This document shows, in pieces, positions 46,441 through 59,456 of a stretch of 64,000 bases of DNA (within the stretch, counting starts at the first letter, position 1; every line of letters begins with the position of its first letter). Both the position numbers and the translations under genes were made by a program. Source of the DNA: Zygaena filipendulae (lineage: Eukaryota; Arthropoda; Insecta; Lepidoptera; Zygaenidae); the NCBI GenBank assembly GCA_907165275.2, contig OU015663.1, forward strand, positions 5,964,501 through 6,028,500. The letters are read 5' to 3'. The notes under the pieces are model-generated. The model was not told the origin of the DNA, made no database searches, and worked only from the letters and a program-made list of their open reading frames with translations.

Positions 46441-48111
46441 GAGAGTAACTTCATAGTATATTTATGATTGTGTAATTTTTGTGCGTAATAACATACAATG
46501 TTATAATAAACAGCGTAATGTGTATAGTTTTAATATGGGAAATAAATAAAATTTAATGTTGCCATCATTTAGGTTACAAAGGGTTCACGGCTCTTTTCTG
46601 GTTTAAGGTATACACTTTTATAATAAAATTCCAAAATCTATTTTGGACCTACCAATTGCAAAATTCAAAAGTAAGTAGGTACTTACCTACCATAAAAAGT
46701 TTTTATTATAAAAGGGTAGGTACTAGGTACACTGGACGCTTACATAAGCGATAAGTCCGCATGGACGTAATTGTTTTATTTATTAATATTATTTATTTTA
46801 TTATAATCACACATAAGACGCCTGATAATGTAATTCGTTTAAATTGTTGTTTTTATTATTGTCATTGTTTAACATGATTATACAAAAGCGCCTATAAAGG
46901 ATAACTTTAATAAGAATATTTATATTTTGATTTTTTGAACGCTCTTTATTGGTTACCAGGCTGTTTTATTTCTCACGTAAATTAGCCGCGAAGTATGGCT
47001 GGAAATAAAAATAAAACATCAAAAAATCGCACTCACTCTTTTACAAAAAGAAGGAAACGCTTCAACTTCCGTCACTTGACCAATATTTGTAACAGAATAG
47101 TGCCAAATTTTATTGGTAACAACGGCCAGCACTCAGCATCCTCTGAGCTGATCAAGTATGCACAAAACGCCCCCGTAATCTCTGAGTGGAGGATCGCACC
47201 CCGGCCGCCCCGCCCCACAATACTACAAGCGGCTTACCACGACCTTTGTGTGTATGTACCTCTCTCTACATACCTATATCGAAACTGTAACCATAGGCGA
47301 ATCTGAACATTGAAAATATTTCGATAAATAATGTCATAGGTATAGAGATCCCAAATAGCATAGCATAAATCTCAAATAGCATAGCAGAAGCCAAAATAAT
47401 TTTATTCAAAATTTGCCTCTCTGTGTGTAACTATAGATACTGTAGGTACGTACGCGCATCACGCAGAAAGTAGGTACCTATACTAAACCATGTTGAAAAT
47501 TAATTTATATTGCCTTGATTTATAGTCTCACTTGTTTTTTTTTAACTTTATTGCTCAATAGTTGAATTTAAAGTTTTGTGAGACATATTATTATCATCAC
47601 TACAGCTTAATTAGAAGGTACTTACCTACTTTATTGAACAAATTACACAAAAGGCAAACTCAATGACTTTTGCCTAGGCAATTTCCTTCCAGATAACTTA
47701 AGAAATTGAGAAAGAGAAGAGAAGAGAAGAATTTGCATAACTGCAAGTTACAAGTAATAAGAATATTTCACTCATATTGTTAAAATCGCAACCCATCTAC
47801 TAAAAAATACTAAAAGAGTCAATATGATAAATGATAATAAAATACAGTGACGCAAAGGGAGCTAAATATTTAAGTTTTAAAATAATAGAAAAATCCATAA
47901 AATTTCGTGACCAGAGATAAAGATAACTGCATCAATACATCTGTAGAAGGTCCTAAACTGAGACTTCACTAATTTCTATAAGTTATATTAGTAGGTAAGC
48001 ATCGAATGCATTATTGTGAAAATTGTAAAAAATATTCGCGACATGATAGGGCCAGACTTACCTAAACCTGTGCAGTCGCTATGTGAAAGGAAACTAGTGT
48101 TTATCTTCTTT

Positions 48112-48535
48112 AGAAATAAAAATTAATGTTTGTATGTCTGTCCTCTATGCGTTTCTAAACCATTGGTCCGATTGTGATGAAACTTTGGCGGGTTGTTCTG
48201 CCTACGTCTGCAAAGGTTTGATCATCCCAAAACTCACGCGGGTGAAATATATAATGACTAACTGTCCCGCACGGTTTCACCCGCGATAATTTCGAAGTTT
48301 CAAGTCAAGTCAAGTTTCAAGTCAAACTTTGCAACCCCTTTCAACCCACCAATTCAACCCCAAAGGGGATGATCCCTTAGGGGTTGAATTTTCAAAAAAC
48401 CTTTCTTATCGGATGCCTACGACCTACGTCATACAAAGAACACCCCCTCCAATTTCAGGTCTCTACGATCAGCGGTTTAGGCGGTGCGTTGGTCCATCAG
48501 TCATTCAGAACAAAGCATTTTATATGTATAGATAA
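48112..48535. repeat. repeat cluster: copy of the 27063 family plus Helitron-like fragment
   Basis: 48112-48245 matches 27063-27205. It is followed by an inverted Helitron-type end (GGTTTCACCCGCGATAATTT), a CAAGT run at 48301-48325, and AACCCCAAAGGGGATGATCC. A composite of fragments, no coding. 48536-49870 shows no gene. Confidence 0.45.
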
Positions 48536-49871
48536 TATACTTCAATATCATAATTGTATATACCAGATACCTATTTCACAATTTCATTGTAAATACCAAG
48601 AAAATGTAAGTAATCTACCGCAATGTCAATCAAACGACATGAATAATAATTTCTTATCCTCTTATCGTAACTATATTGCCAGCTTTTAGGTATTGTCTAG
48701 ACTAATTCGTTTTCGAGGATCCTTAGTAACGTTCTGAAGTTTACAATGAAGATATTATAATATACTTATTTAGGTAAAAAAATACAAGTTTAATTCTAAT
48801 TCCAATTTGATAAATAAATGCTTTTTTCAGATGAAAATATTTCTCAAGGGTTCAGTCAAATTTTAAAATATTTATGTACTTACTTTTTTACTTTTAGTTT
48901 TTCTGAACTTTGACTTACTTGTGATTGAAACTCGAAATAATAAGCTACAACTATGCAATTTGCATTTGCTTCATATAGCGAATTTTCATCTAGTGTATGA
49001 TGTTGGCAACACCAGCTGAGAGCTAGCACCGAGCGGAGAGTTGCGGAAAGCCGAGTGACGCCCGTGTATGCCTGATGCTTGAGTGCTGCATGCATATTTG
49101 ATGCGTGCCTAATGCTCCGGCGGTAGCAGGTACCTACCTACCGCACTAAGCGGATTGCCAGTACCGCTAAATGGCACCACAATTTCGACAGTTCGTTTGA
49201 TAAATGCGGTCCACCTCCATACCATTATAGTGTGTTGTTACTATAATAATACTGCATGGTCTTAATAAAAGGAATTCATTATTAAAATTGACTTTTCTCA
49301 CATAATATGTTACCAAGTGCCGGGTGTACCTAAACTTTATTTTCCAATGACGGAAAATATTTCGGTACAGAAAATTGTACGATCGAAACCAAACTTAAAA
49401 ATCAAAAATTAATTTTTGTTTTAAATAAGTGGATATTAAACTACTACTTAAATAAGTGGATATCAGAAGTGAGATGAACAGAAATTCAAAAAATTAAAAC
49501 TTAACTTTGCAGTGAGTGAATATTTTAATGGAAAAACCCGGGTGACGTTTGCTTTTTCCAATGATCCGTAATGTAATACGAAATTAGCTGATCCGATATG
49601 AGCCCAGCGAAGAATGTCCCACTTTATTAGATTCCATAAGCTCTATTCATCGGTTTTTTCGCCCTCTCTCCGAGGGCACCTTTGAAGCGAGGCATCAGTA
49701 CGTATTAGCGAATAATGCGATCGAATCATTCGATATTTCACATCAGTCGCGGTCCTGAGCCGTGTCTCTAATGTGCTCAATGATAATAATAGACTACGAG
49801 TAGATATTAGCCGACTGCAACCGGCCTTCAATCTTCAATTGATTTTGTTATCTATTGGTAACCTACCTACC

Positions 49872-50200
49872 TACTAGCTATTCCTTCTCAGTTTCTCAGT
49901 GAATTTCGGAACTTCCAAGGGGACTCTTGAAAAAATATCCCGTGACCTCAGACGAAAATTTCGTCTGAGCCCGTGACACTAACGGATACTGTATAGCTTA
50001 CTGCCAAAGAAAGAATTTTTAAATTCGGTTCAGTAGTTCCAGAGATAAGCCTCCACACTTAAATATACATACAAAAACAACTTTATAATAATAATAATAT
50101 AAATCACCCGCGGTTATATCTGGATGAATTTCGGCATTCCCTTGATTCGGGATTCCTTTCGTAGCTGACGTCTGTTCTGATAAACTTCCTAGGTACCTAC
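49872..50200 (-). mobile_element. two diverged Helitron-like fragments
   Basis: CTAGCTATTCCTTCTCAG at the left with ATTTCGGAACTTCCAAGGGG, then a second TCACCCGCGG end near 50104. Both are heavily decayed, so limits are approximate. Confidence 0.35.
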
Positions 50201-50273
50201 CAAACCAAATAGCATTTTGCAGCCTTGAGCTCCTATTTCACCTTCATAAATTAATAAATGAATAAATTTTAGT

Positions 50274-51035
50274 TTTTAGTCCGCCTTACTGATTAATAAA
50301 AAAAATTAAAACGGACTTCCGAAAACACAAAAATTCACATAAAAACAACAAAATACCGATTTATAAAAGACAAAAAGATTCGTAATATTATTTATTATTG
50401 GTTTGTACTACTAATCGGTTTAAATTGAATTCGGTGCCAAGCCCGCATGTGTCTGACGGATAGAAACCCGTGAAATACGTATCATTGAGTAGTTCCGATG
50501 ACTATCTGTGGTCTTCATCATTAGTTCCACTTCTCCAAATTTTGATTTCCGAAAACAAATGAACGATTTACTATAAAAAATACCCAAATAGCTATAGCTG
50601 TACCTATATATTTGAAGAGTTCCCTCGATTTCTCCAATATCCCATCATCAGATCCTGACTCGACGACAATGGGACCAACTTGAAAGTATACCCTTTCAAA
50701 CAAAAATCAATTTTCCAAATCGGTTCAACCGTCTTCGAGTAATTAGTGAAAATACATAAAAAAACATAAAGCCTCCTCCTTTTTGGAAGTCGGTTAAAAA
50801 TATTGGACACACATTTTTCCTTTTTTTACGAAATCAAAAAAAAATAACGGCGATACATTGAGTTGAAATTTCGTGTGACGTGACGCCTAGGTACCTACAA
50901 TTTATACCTACTTACGATTAGTTATAACGTCACGAGCTCTCCACTCCTAAACTTAAGGCGTTTCATCTAAGTATCTACCTATTTTTTCAATAATTCGAAA
51001 AAGCCAAAAATACGTGGCTATTATTTTTATAGTTT
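50274..51035. mobile_element. foldback MITE copy 4, split by another insertion
   Basis: The left part TTTAGTCCGCCTTACTGATT (50274-50311) continues at about 50800 with TATTGGACACACATTTTTCC and CGTGTGACGTGACGCC, exactly as the unbroken copies at 372 and 7873 read. The palindromes are mutated. The interruption is the 482-bp element listed next. Confidence 0.7.
50312..50793. mobile_element. 482-bp insertion with short inverted ends and TTAAAA duplication
   Basis: Ends CGGACTTCCGAAAA and TTTTTGGAAGTCGG are inverted at about 12 of 14 bases. TTAAAA stands on both sides (50306-50311, 50794-50799). The GGAAGTCGGTTAAA end recurs in part at 53692-53706 and 20890. Family not named. The 60-68-residue frames inside are not believed. 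Confidence 0.6.
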
Positions 51036-51473
51036 TGATTTTTATACCCTGTCATCATGTCCACTGTACGCAATTTTCTACAGCTATAAAGCTTTTACTC
51101 ATTATTGGGATGCATCGGACTCAAAATATACTGTAAATATTTTTTTTTTATGAAAGTAAAAGAAGTTTACAAAAGTTTGAGAAGAAGTGCGTCGCGAAAC
51201 ATCAAAAAATATTTGAGCGATCACCTGTGTGATACCATTAAGAATTACAGAGGATTACACGAATGTATCATTCATACCTAACAACCACAATTTTCCCTAT
51301 TTAAGCTTACCTCATACGAATTGACATAAAATTAACTCATTTTTATTATAGCTAAATGTAAAGCTTGCAGATGTCTCGATATACGTCATATCATCGTCTT
51401 TCGTCATTCAGCATTGTACTCGTATTATACCTAGGTACATGTAAAATAACTATGTTGACAATTACATGTATTA

Positions 51474-51767
51474 CTAGCTGTGCCCCGCGGTTTCACTCGC
51501 GTGAGTTTCAGAATTGACGGAGGAAGGAAAGTAGCCTAATTTACTCGTTATAACATCAGCTTATTAGCAGTGAAAGTTCCGACAAAATCGGTCCAACCGT
51601 TTTGGAGATTCACCCACGGGTGTGAGATTCGGGATTCCCGCAGGAGCTACAAACATATTTTATTCTTCTTTATAACAAACACAACAAAAAAAGAATAAGC
51701 GAAATTGGTCCGGCCGTTCACGCGTGATGCCGTGACCAAGAGAAATAGAGATTCATTTTTATTAAAG
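51474..51767 (-). mobile_element. Helitron-like element, subfamily of 14202-14490
   Basis: Opens CTAGCTGTGCCCCGCGG. Shares CAGTGAAAGTTCCGACAAAA, TCGGTCC, GAAATTGGTCCGGCCGTTCA and GATGCCGTGACCAAGAGAAA with the other copy. 51768-55609 shows no supported gene; a GC-richer patch lies at 54655-54760. Confidence 0.65.
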
Positions 51768-54700
51768 ATTCCTATAGTTATTTTTGTGTGTAGCAGAAGA
51801 ATCAGGGGCTTCTATATACCACCCACTTAAACCTCCTGTACTCTACTCTACCCTCTTAAACAGTCTTTCTTCGAAATTTCGCCCATCATAATTTCTACTT
51901 TTAAAACATTGGATAAGGGAATCTGAGACAACAATGGACGAAATTATAATATTGTGTCTCACTGTTTTGATTCTAAGATAAGATAGGGAGCCCTATCACC
52001 AACTCTTTAACATCGTTATTTTGACCTTATATTTTTGACCTTCCATTCGATTTCATTTCGTTTCGATTCCAAATTACAGTGGATAAAAGTTTTATGTAGG
52101 TAATATTATAAAGGTATACGACTGATAAAGCGATGGTATTATAAAGCCCGAACATTCTCTTTTCCATTTTCGGTAGGACAAATTAGGAGGACTACGACCC
52201 TGCTCCTATTTAATTTATTGTGAAGATAGTTGTACCCTGACGAAGCACATTGACTATCCAATAACTAAAGAATCTCAAATTATTAACGTCACTACTTCTG
52301 TTGAACGATTTGACAGATTTAGGTCGTATTCGCATAATACATATATTTGTTTTATCAAGACGATGGTTCACATCTATGTTACGAGTTCCAGAAGGAAACT
52401 CAAAATTCGTGCAGGTGGAACTGCGGTAAACAAATAGAATACTATAATAATCTTACTAGCAATCTTATTGTTTCGTATTTTTTCACTTTACTTTAAGACG
52501 CCCTTTGTCCAGGCTAACTCCAAAGATCCTCGGCTACGCGGACACGACAAAAGTTAAGCCTCGAATATTGTAGTTCTCCTCCAATAAGCCGGCCTTTGTT
52601 CAGTTAATCTCGTGAAGCAGGGAACTCATTCTGTCCGACGCGTGTCTGCGACCACGTCGCTGCTAATTCGAGGTTTACGCGAGGCTTTGTATGGGCATGC
52701 ACGTAATACTCGCATTGTAGGGAAAATACCAGAATTTCTGGGTTTTAGGCACAACAAACGAATGTCTGAGAACTCTCTCGACTCTCTCAATGTGACTGTG
52801 CATTGAAGAGTTAAAGGATCCTAATAGTTATAGGATCCTAGGTTTTTTTCAGTCTGTTTGTTCCGGTTAATCTCCGAAACGGGACTTCACGGACAGAAAG
52901 TTAATGTTTATTTTTATGTAAGTAATATTCTTATTAAGTTTGTAATAATTTGCACGTGAATAGGAACTACGAGTAGATGTGCGCAAATCAACTTTCTCAG
53001 AAGATAGGCAGAGGGCGCAAGCGGCAACCGATTTCCATGGAATTTTCCCATTACTACGACAAATTGCACGCTCGCTTCTGTAATGCTTCGATATACAGGC
53101 ATCGAACACTACTTATTTATTGCTTTACTTCTCCAGCAGAGTTTTATGACGACAACGTTACTATATCGTTTAATAATAATTTAGTCTCCATCGATAAAAT
53201 TAATTAATTATTGTATTAAAATCAACGGTAAATGAAAAGTTATTTATTAAATTTTGTTTATCTTTGTTAAACTTCTAGGGGCAGATTTTCTGAATAATAT
53301 ACAGACTTATAAAATCGACCAATTTATAAATATTGACAAAACACAAACCTGTTTATAGGTTTTTCTGTTCACCCAATAATCCGTGGTTTATCTTTACAAA
53401 AGGTTCCGGTTAAAAAGGTTATACGTATATACCTACCTACATATTTAATGTAATAATTGTCTCTGCGAAGTCTCATTTCACAAAAGATCGCGTAACATTG
53501 CGCCATGTTACCGATAGCCATGATAAAAGCAAAAAAAAAACTAAAACCAAAGTATGGGAAACTGTGAAAGTAAACGTTTTTAAACTTTAATTTTATATTA
53601 ACTATAACTTTAGTAGTCCAATAAAAAACACATCAATATCGGTCACGAAAAAATAGCACTCAAACCATCAGGTCAGATTTAAAAATCTTCCTTTTTGGAA
53701 GTCTGTTAAAAAGCAAAGAATTGGAGACGCATTGCTATAAACATGATGGTAAAGAAAAGATGACCATGACACACAGTCATAAACAAATCTGAAAAAATCA
53801 CGACTACCGTGACCCTCAGACGAAGTTTTTATTTCGTCTGAGCCGTGACCTAAACTAATAAAGAAAAATCAGTGATCATGATTGACCATAAGCCGGAACT
53901 ATCGAGACTTCTATTTTATGAAACTTTCTATAACAATATGCGTTAGCTTCATTAGCTTACAAATAAATTTTGAAATGTATAGTTTATGATTATCACACGC
54001 ATATTATGAGCAAACAATCTCGGGGAGGTGCAGTCAAGTTGTCCTTTGTGCTCACCACTCGGTGCGGTCACCGTGAAGCTACAAGGTGGAACAAAGGCGA
54101 TGCGGACACAGCTAAAATACGGTAACGATGCGGTTACGACGCGCAAACTTTTACATTATCACGCTTCAATGTTATTATTTTAATGGTTTTACTATCTATT
54201 TATCTATACTTACTTTTAAGGTTCCTTTGGTTTTCTGTGCATTCATATAGGTAGTACAATCAAGTTCAGTTTACGTTTACATGCTTTACGAAGGCATTGT
54301 GCCACAGAAGTCGCAACTAAGCCCATTTTAAATTTTACGAAAGTAAATATTTAGATACATAGGTATTACCTACCTATTACATTTTATTTCGTTGCACTTA
54401 CAAAAACATATTCAGAAAGACCTCTATTAAGTCAACTCTTTTAACTTTAATTACTGCATACCTAAAATTCTCAACTATGTTAAAAGCCTTAGTAGGTATA
54501 CGTTAGGTCCTATCTCAAAGCTGCATGTTTATGACTATTCATAAACAATTTCCAACTAGCTTTCTGACATAATATTTATCATTTAAAAATGTTACTTATC
54601 TAGGCGCACTTGTGGCTGAATTTTGTTTGTCAACTGGTGTATTAAGATTCAATTACACGCGTGAACAATCGAGTATTTATCAATTAAAACGAGTATAGTG

Positions 54701-55609
54701 GTTCGGGGTAATAGGACGAGCATGCGTCGCCGCGTTCGAGTGCGCATACCATGTTAATAAGTCACACGAACACCATTCATTGAACATTCTGCACGGCGAA
54801 ATTTAATAGCGGGTACTCGTATATCATCAACTTTATTATATCGACCGACTGGAGTTAGGTCTCCCGACCCGATCTGCACGATCCAATCCTGCATCATCCT
54901 CCTCCAGCCAGCTGATCGTTGATCCATCTCTATCCAACTCCGACAAAATGCATGATCAACTCAATAATCTTTAGTACTTATACACAGTGCCATATATAGC
55001 ATACCTAACTAGAACTTTTGTGCATGCGTAGACTTTGTTACGATTATTCATTATTCATTGTTGCGTAGGGTTAGGATATCAAAGTGATGTATGATACGAT
55101 TTTAAAAAATCTATTGATAAATGAATTTAGTACGACTATCGTGCACTTCTTGCAGCCGTCTCACAGCACGCTACTGAAAATAGCTGAATGTAATGCTTTT
55201 ACCACACTTAGTAGGTACAATATTATTTTTTGGTTGAAATTTTGTTGTATGGGCTTTATTGATGTGTGGCACCCAATCTGAGATGAAATTTTGTCACCTT
55301 CACGATGACTTGATGCAAGCATTTAAGTAACTACACTTAAGGGCACATCATAGTAGTTTTTACCCTATAATATAATAACCCTATATCTATATATAATAGT
55401 TCGTTTTCAAAGAAATTTCTTTTATAAGATTTCTCTTTCAAGTTTAAACAGTGAATGGAGCGGCCTATTCGCATGACCCTCTAAACGCGTCTGGCTAATC
55501 TAGTCTCGCAAGGGGACGCAGAGGTTTCATAGTACAAGTAGAAAACAAACATGTTTTATGTTCTCATCGGAAAAACTAACATTAGGTGTCTATATTTATT
55601 TATTATAAG

Positions 55610-55850
55610 TAACGGTTATCCCTACGTTCCCCCGCGTCAATTTCGGAATTCCTTTAGATACTTTCTGTATGGAGATAAAAATATATTTTCCCAAATTTTT
55701 TTTTACGTAAATATAATGTAAGGAAGCTCAAACAAAAGAGTTTTTGTAAAAATAAGGAAAACGAGTGAAAATGCTCCATAATAGGTGATTGAAGGCATTT
55801 TGGAAGTTTTTTTCTGCAGTCTGTATGCACGAGCGTCACGCTAAAACATT
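55610..55850 (-). mobile_element. decayed Helitron-like copy
   Basis: GTTCCCCCGCGTCAATTTCG and CTTTCTGTATGGAGATAAAA are weak matches to the inverted family 3' end. Boundaries are poor. Confidence 0.3.
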
Positions 55851-56539
55851 ACCAGGTGAATTTTAATGGTGATTACTTATGTCCATTGTCCGTTTTTTTT
55901 ATTTTGCGTTGACTTTATCACCAATATTTTCTGCTATTAAATTCTTTATCATGGTCAATTTAAAATATAATAAAGTCGTCAGCGAAGAGTGGCCCCTCGC
56001 GAATCTAATTTGCACCTCGGCGTCCTAAACGGATCGAGTCCATAGTCAGGCAGCAAGCGGACGTTGGCGAATAAGCAATATAATATTTCAATTTTATGTA
56101 TGTAAATAGTGAAAAAACAAATACGTGTCGTCAAAATATTCATATTCATATTCATATTCATATTCATTTATTTGGTAAATAATTATTACATGTCAAAAAT
56201 CGTAGGTACCTACATAGATTAAAATGTTAATTATAAAAATAACAAAAATTTTTTTTTTTTTTTTTTTTACACAAAAGAGTAAAAACAAAAATGTAAATAA
56301 GCAAAAGCAAAAATGTAAATAACAGGAAAAATTGTAAATAATAAAGTAAGACTTTAACATTGTAAATTTTAAAAACAAAATGTGTAAATAAATAATTGAT
56401 AAGTAATAAAAAATTGTATATTGTCAATAACATTTAAAAAATAAAAAACAAAATAATGTACCTATCTAAGATTAAATATCACATAGGTCAATCAATTCAT
56501 TGAAATTAATAATAAAAAGATAATAAAAATTCAAAATAC

Positions 56540-59422
56540 CTAAACTAAATCAAACTGCAAAAATTCGTTAAATGAGTAGAATGTGTGCTTGAGAAGAAGG
56601 CGTCTTAGTCTTATTTTAAAACAAGCAAGTGATGGGGCCGAGGTTACGTGTGCGGGTAGTTTGTTGAACACGGTCGGCCCCATCACGTGCGTCAGCTTGT
56701 CTGACTTCGCGAGCGAGCGAGGCACCCCCCTAAGCCTATCCTTAAAGCGCAAGTCATGTGCATGAACATTCGCTGGCGTCTTGTATGAATTCGGGTGTGT
56801 ATACACGTATATAGCTACTTGTAAAACTACCAACGAGGGCAAGGTAAGAATATGAAGTTCCTGAAAATAGGGTTTGGCCGATGTATATTGCGGTACCTGC
56901 ACAATCGCTCGTACGGCTCGCTTTTGCATGCGGAAAACGCGTTCGCAGTCGGCGGCACGACCCCACAGCTCCACTCCGTACTGCAGGAGCGAGTGCACCG
57001 TCGCAAAGTAAGACGAGCGAGCCACGTCCCTCGGAACCACTCGTGCCAGACGTCGAAGTGCAAAACACGCACTACCTAGCCTCCCGCACAGCTTCTCAAT
57101 ATGAGAAGACCATGTTAGGCCAACGTCAAGCTCGAATCCGAGAAAGGTGGTCTCGTCAACTTGATCCATTTCGGATCCTTGCGCAAGCACTGTCAATCGT
57201 CGCGGAGACCTCCCTCCAAGACAAACATGTAGGAAATGTGTCTTCCTCAGGTTCAAACTCAATCCATTAGTTTCAAACCATAAGGATAGATGGGTTGCAG
57301 TCTCGTTAAGTCGTCGTTCGAGTTCATCTACAGTAGGCGCGCAAACGATGCACGCGACATCGTCAGCGTACATGAAAACCTCACCACTCGTAACCGCTGG
57401 TGGCAGGTCGTTAAGCAGTAAGGAGAAGAGAACGTTAGAGACTGACGACCCCTGGGCGACACCCATTTTGGTTGTCAGCGGATCGGATTTCACTGTACCT
57501 CCTCCCCCCACCACCACCTGTGACCTGTCTTGCAGTAGATCGGCAAATAAAGCGTGGGAGTATCTTTCGATGCCATAGTATTGCAGTTTAGCTGATAATA
57601 CTGCATGGTCGGCCACATCAAACGCTTTAGAAAGGTCGCAGCAGACAACAGCCACCTGCATCTTGTTTTCACGAGCCTCCACAAGCCGGCGCACGACTTC
57701 GCGGGTAAGTGTGGTCGTAGAGAAGCCTTTGCGGTACGCGAACTGTCTATCAGACAGGGCGCCTAATGAGTCCAGATAATCTATTAGGCGGGAGCTGAGA
57801 CCGTTTTCAAATATTTTAGCGATCGCTGGTATAACTGAAACTGGTCTGTATCCATCGATATCTTCCCGCTTTCCCTTCCCTTTAAACAGAGGAGAGACCT
57901 TGCTCAATTTGAGTGGCGTGGGAAACATTCCCTCTCTGAGGCATCGATTATATAGGTCCGCTAACACCGGTGACAGCGGTGCGGCTATGTCGTGTAATAG
58001 ATCCATAGAGAGGTCGTATATGTCTTTTGTCTTTTTGCGCGGTATACGCGCGGTGATAATGCGGTATACCTCGTGAGAAGTGAAGGGCCGCAGCCGCAGG
58101 CAGCGGTCGGCGGGCGGGCGCGCGTCGCGCAGCGCGGCTCGCACCCGGGGCAAGTCCGCGCGCGGCGCTCCGCACGCCGCCGCCGCACCAACGAACCTCG
58201 CATTCATGGTATTGACGACATCCTTTTTACAGGCGAACTTGACCCCATTATTTTTTGCTATTTCAGTAAAGTCAACATTCCGAGAGGTCGCTCCTCTTTC
58301 TTTATTTACTACTTGCCACATTGCTTTATTAGTATTACGACTATTTGTCATAAAGTTGGTATAATAGGTACGTTTCGTATTCTTAATCAGGTTATTGTAA
58401 TTAATATTAAATCTATCGACCCATTCCTCTAACTTACTGTTATCCGGATGGCTGCTTCTTAGGGCGATTAGGTCAAATAGCAAAAGCTTCATATTTAGTA
58501 TCTCATTCGTCATCCAAGTCTCCTTACATCCTATTACTCTTTTTTTAAAAGGAAAACAGATTTCTATTCTATTAAAAATTATTGTTATGATAGTAGATGC
58601 CATAGTCAAAGCTGAGTAGTTACTGATATTTGAAAATTTATGATTCCAATCGATAGCTTCAATGGCTGCTAAAAAATTAATTCTATTAATTTTGGAATAA
58701 TCCCTAATAGTGTGTGTAAGCGGGCATGGCACTCGGCGCCGACACACTACTTCGGCGCGGACCGCGTAGTGGTCACCGATATTAGTGATGACTGGGGATG
58801 CGCATGCCGCACCCGGCGGCAAGTTAGTATAGATATGATCTACCCCGGTCGCCGAATGCGCGGTGATTCGCGTTGGGAAATCCACAATATTAGTAAAATT
58901 ATTGACTAGTAATATATCATTGAGTCGTCGCAGTTCTGATGTAGTTACCCCGCAACAATCTATATTCATATCCCCTAAAATAATAAAATCTTTACTAGTT
59001 TCGCTAATCTTCTCGAGCACACATTCCAACTCTGTAAGAAAATCATGCGCGCTAATTAAATTTGTTCTATACAAGGACATAACAGTCAAGTCAAAATCGG
59101 GTAATAATATTGCACAAATTTCGCATGTCAATTCAGTTGCCATATTATTTAGTTCTACCACGTCTACGGCGTTTACATTATTTTTAACAAACAAACAAGA
59201 CCCACCGTGCTTAGATTTTTTTCTACAAAAAAATGACGTCAAGGTAAATCCATCCAAATTAATACATTTTAATTTGCCGTCGGATAACCAATGCTCGGTA
59301 ATGGCCAGCACATCACACTTTAATTCTGAGGCGAGCAGTACTTCTAATCTGTCCGTTTTGTTATTAAGCGATTGGACATTTTGATGACAAATTGTTAGCG
59401 ACGTAGTACTAAATTTATTCAT
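56540..59422 (-). CDS. LINE ORF2: apurinic endonuclease plus reverse transcriptase
   Basis: Start chosen at 59422 (MNKFSTTSLTICHQNVQSLN), 35 bases after the ORF1 stop. The open frame extends 48 codons further up with no homology. That gives 960 residues. The endonuclease has CHQNVQSL near residue 12, TEHWL near 42, GDMNID near 150, GVDHIYTN near 193 and GDHYAV near 216. The RT has FAYRKGFSTTT near 561, VCCDLSKAFD near 593, MGVAQGSSVSN near 653 and FMYADDVACI near 683 with both aspartates. The post-RT segment contains VELWGRAADCERVF. No break is visible, so the protein could be functional in target-primed reverse transcription. Confidence 0.92.
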   Translation of the reverse strand: MNKFSTTSLTICHQNVQSLNNKTDRLEVLLASELKCDVLAITEHWLSDGKLKCINLDGFTLTSFFCRKKSKHGGSCLFVKNNVNAVDVVELNNMATELTCEICAILLPDFDLTVMSLYRTNLISAHDFLTELECVLEKISETSKDFIILGDMNIDCCGVTTSELRRLNDILLVNNFTNIVDFPTRITAHSATGVDHIYTNLPPGAACASPVITNIGDHYAVRAEVVCRRRVPCPLTHTIRDYSKINRINFLAAIEAIDWNHKFSNISNYSALTMASTIITIIFNRIEICFPFKKRVIGCKETWMTNEILNMKLLLFDLIALRSSHPDNSKLEEWVDRFNINYNNLIKNTKRTYYTNFMTNSRNTNKAMWQVVNKERGATSRNVDFTEIAKNNGVKFACKKDVVNTMNARFVGAAAACGAPRADLPRVRAALRDARPPADRCLRLRPFTSHEVYRIITARIPRKKTKDIYDLSMDLLHDIAAPLSPVLADLYNRCLREGMFPTPLKLSKVSPLFKGKGKREDIDGYRPVSVIPAIAKIFENGLSSRLIDYLDSLGALSDRQFAYRKGFSTTTLTREVVRRLVEARENKMQVAVVCCDLSKAFDVADHAVLSAKLQYYGIERYSHALFADLLQDRSQVVVGGGGTVKSDPLTTKMGVAQGSSVSNVLFSLLLNDLPPAVTSGEVFMYADDVACIVCAPTVDELERRLNETATHLSLWFETNGLSLNLRKTHFLHVCLGGRSPRRLTVLAQGSEMDQVDETTFLGFELDVGLTWSSHIEKLCGRLGSACFALRRLARVVPRDVARSSYFATVHSLLQYGVELWGRAADCERVFRMQKRAVRAIVQVPQYTSAKPYFQELHILTLPSLVVLQVAIYVYTHPNSYKTPANVHAHDLRFKDRLRGVPRSLAKSDKLTHVMGPTVFNKLPAHVTSAPSLACFKIRLRRLLLKHTFYSFNEFLQFDLV

Positions 59423-59456
59423 ACTAATAATATTCGACGACTGCGCTGGCGCATGA

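Noticed and set aside
46995..47306. 103-residue basic frame beginning MAGNKNKTSKNRTHSFTKRR
   Set aside because: No family resemblance, no splice or promoter context, and codon use changes midway; could be chance. Transcript evidence would be needed.
56754..58433. Many open frames of 60-129 residues on both strands
   Set aside because: All lie inside the LINE ORF2 and are shadows of its GC-rich coding sequence.
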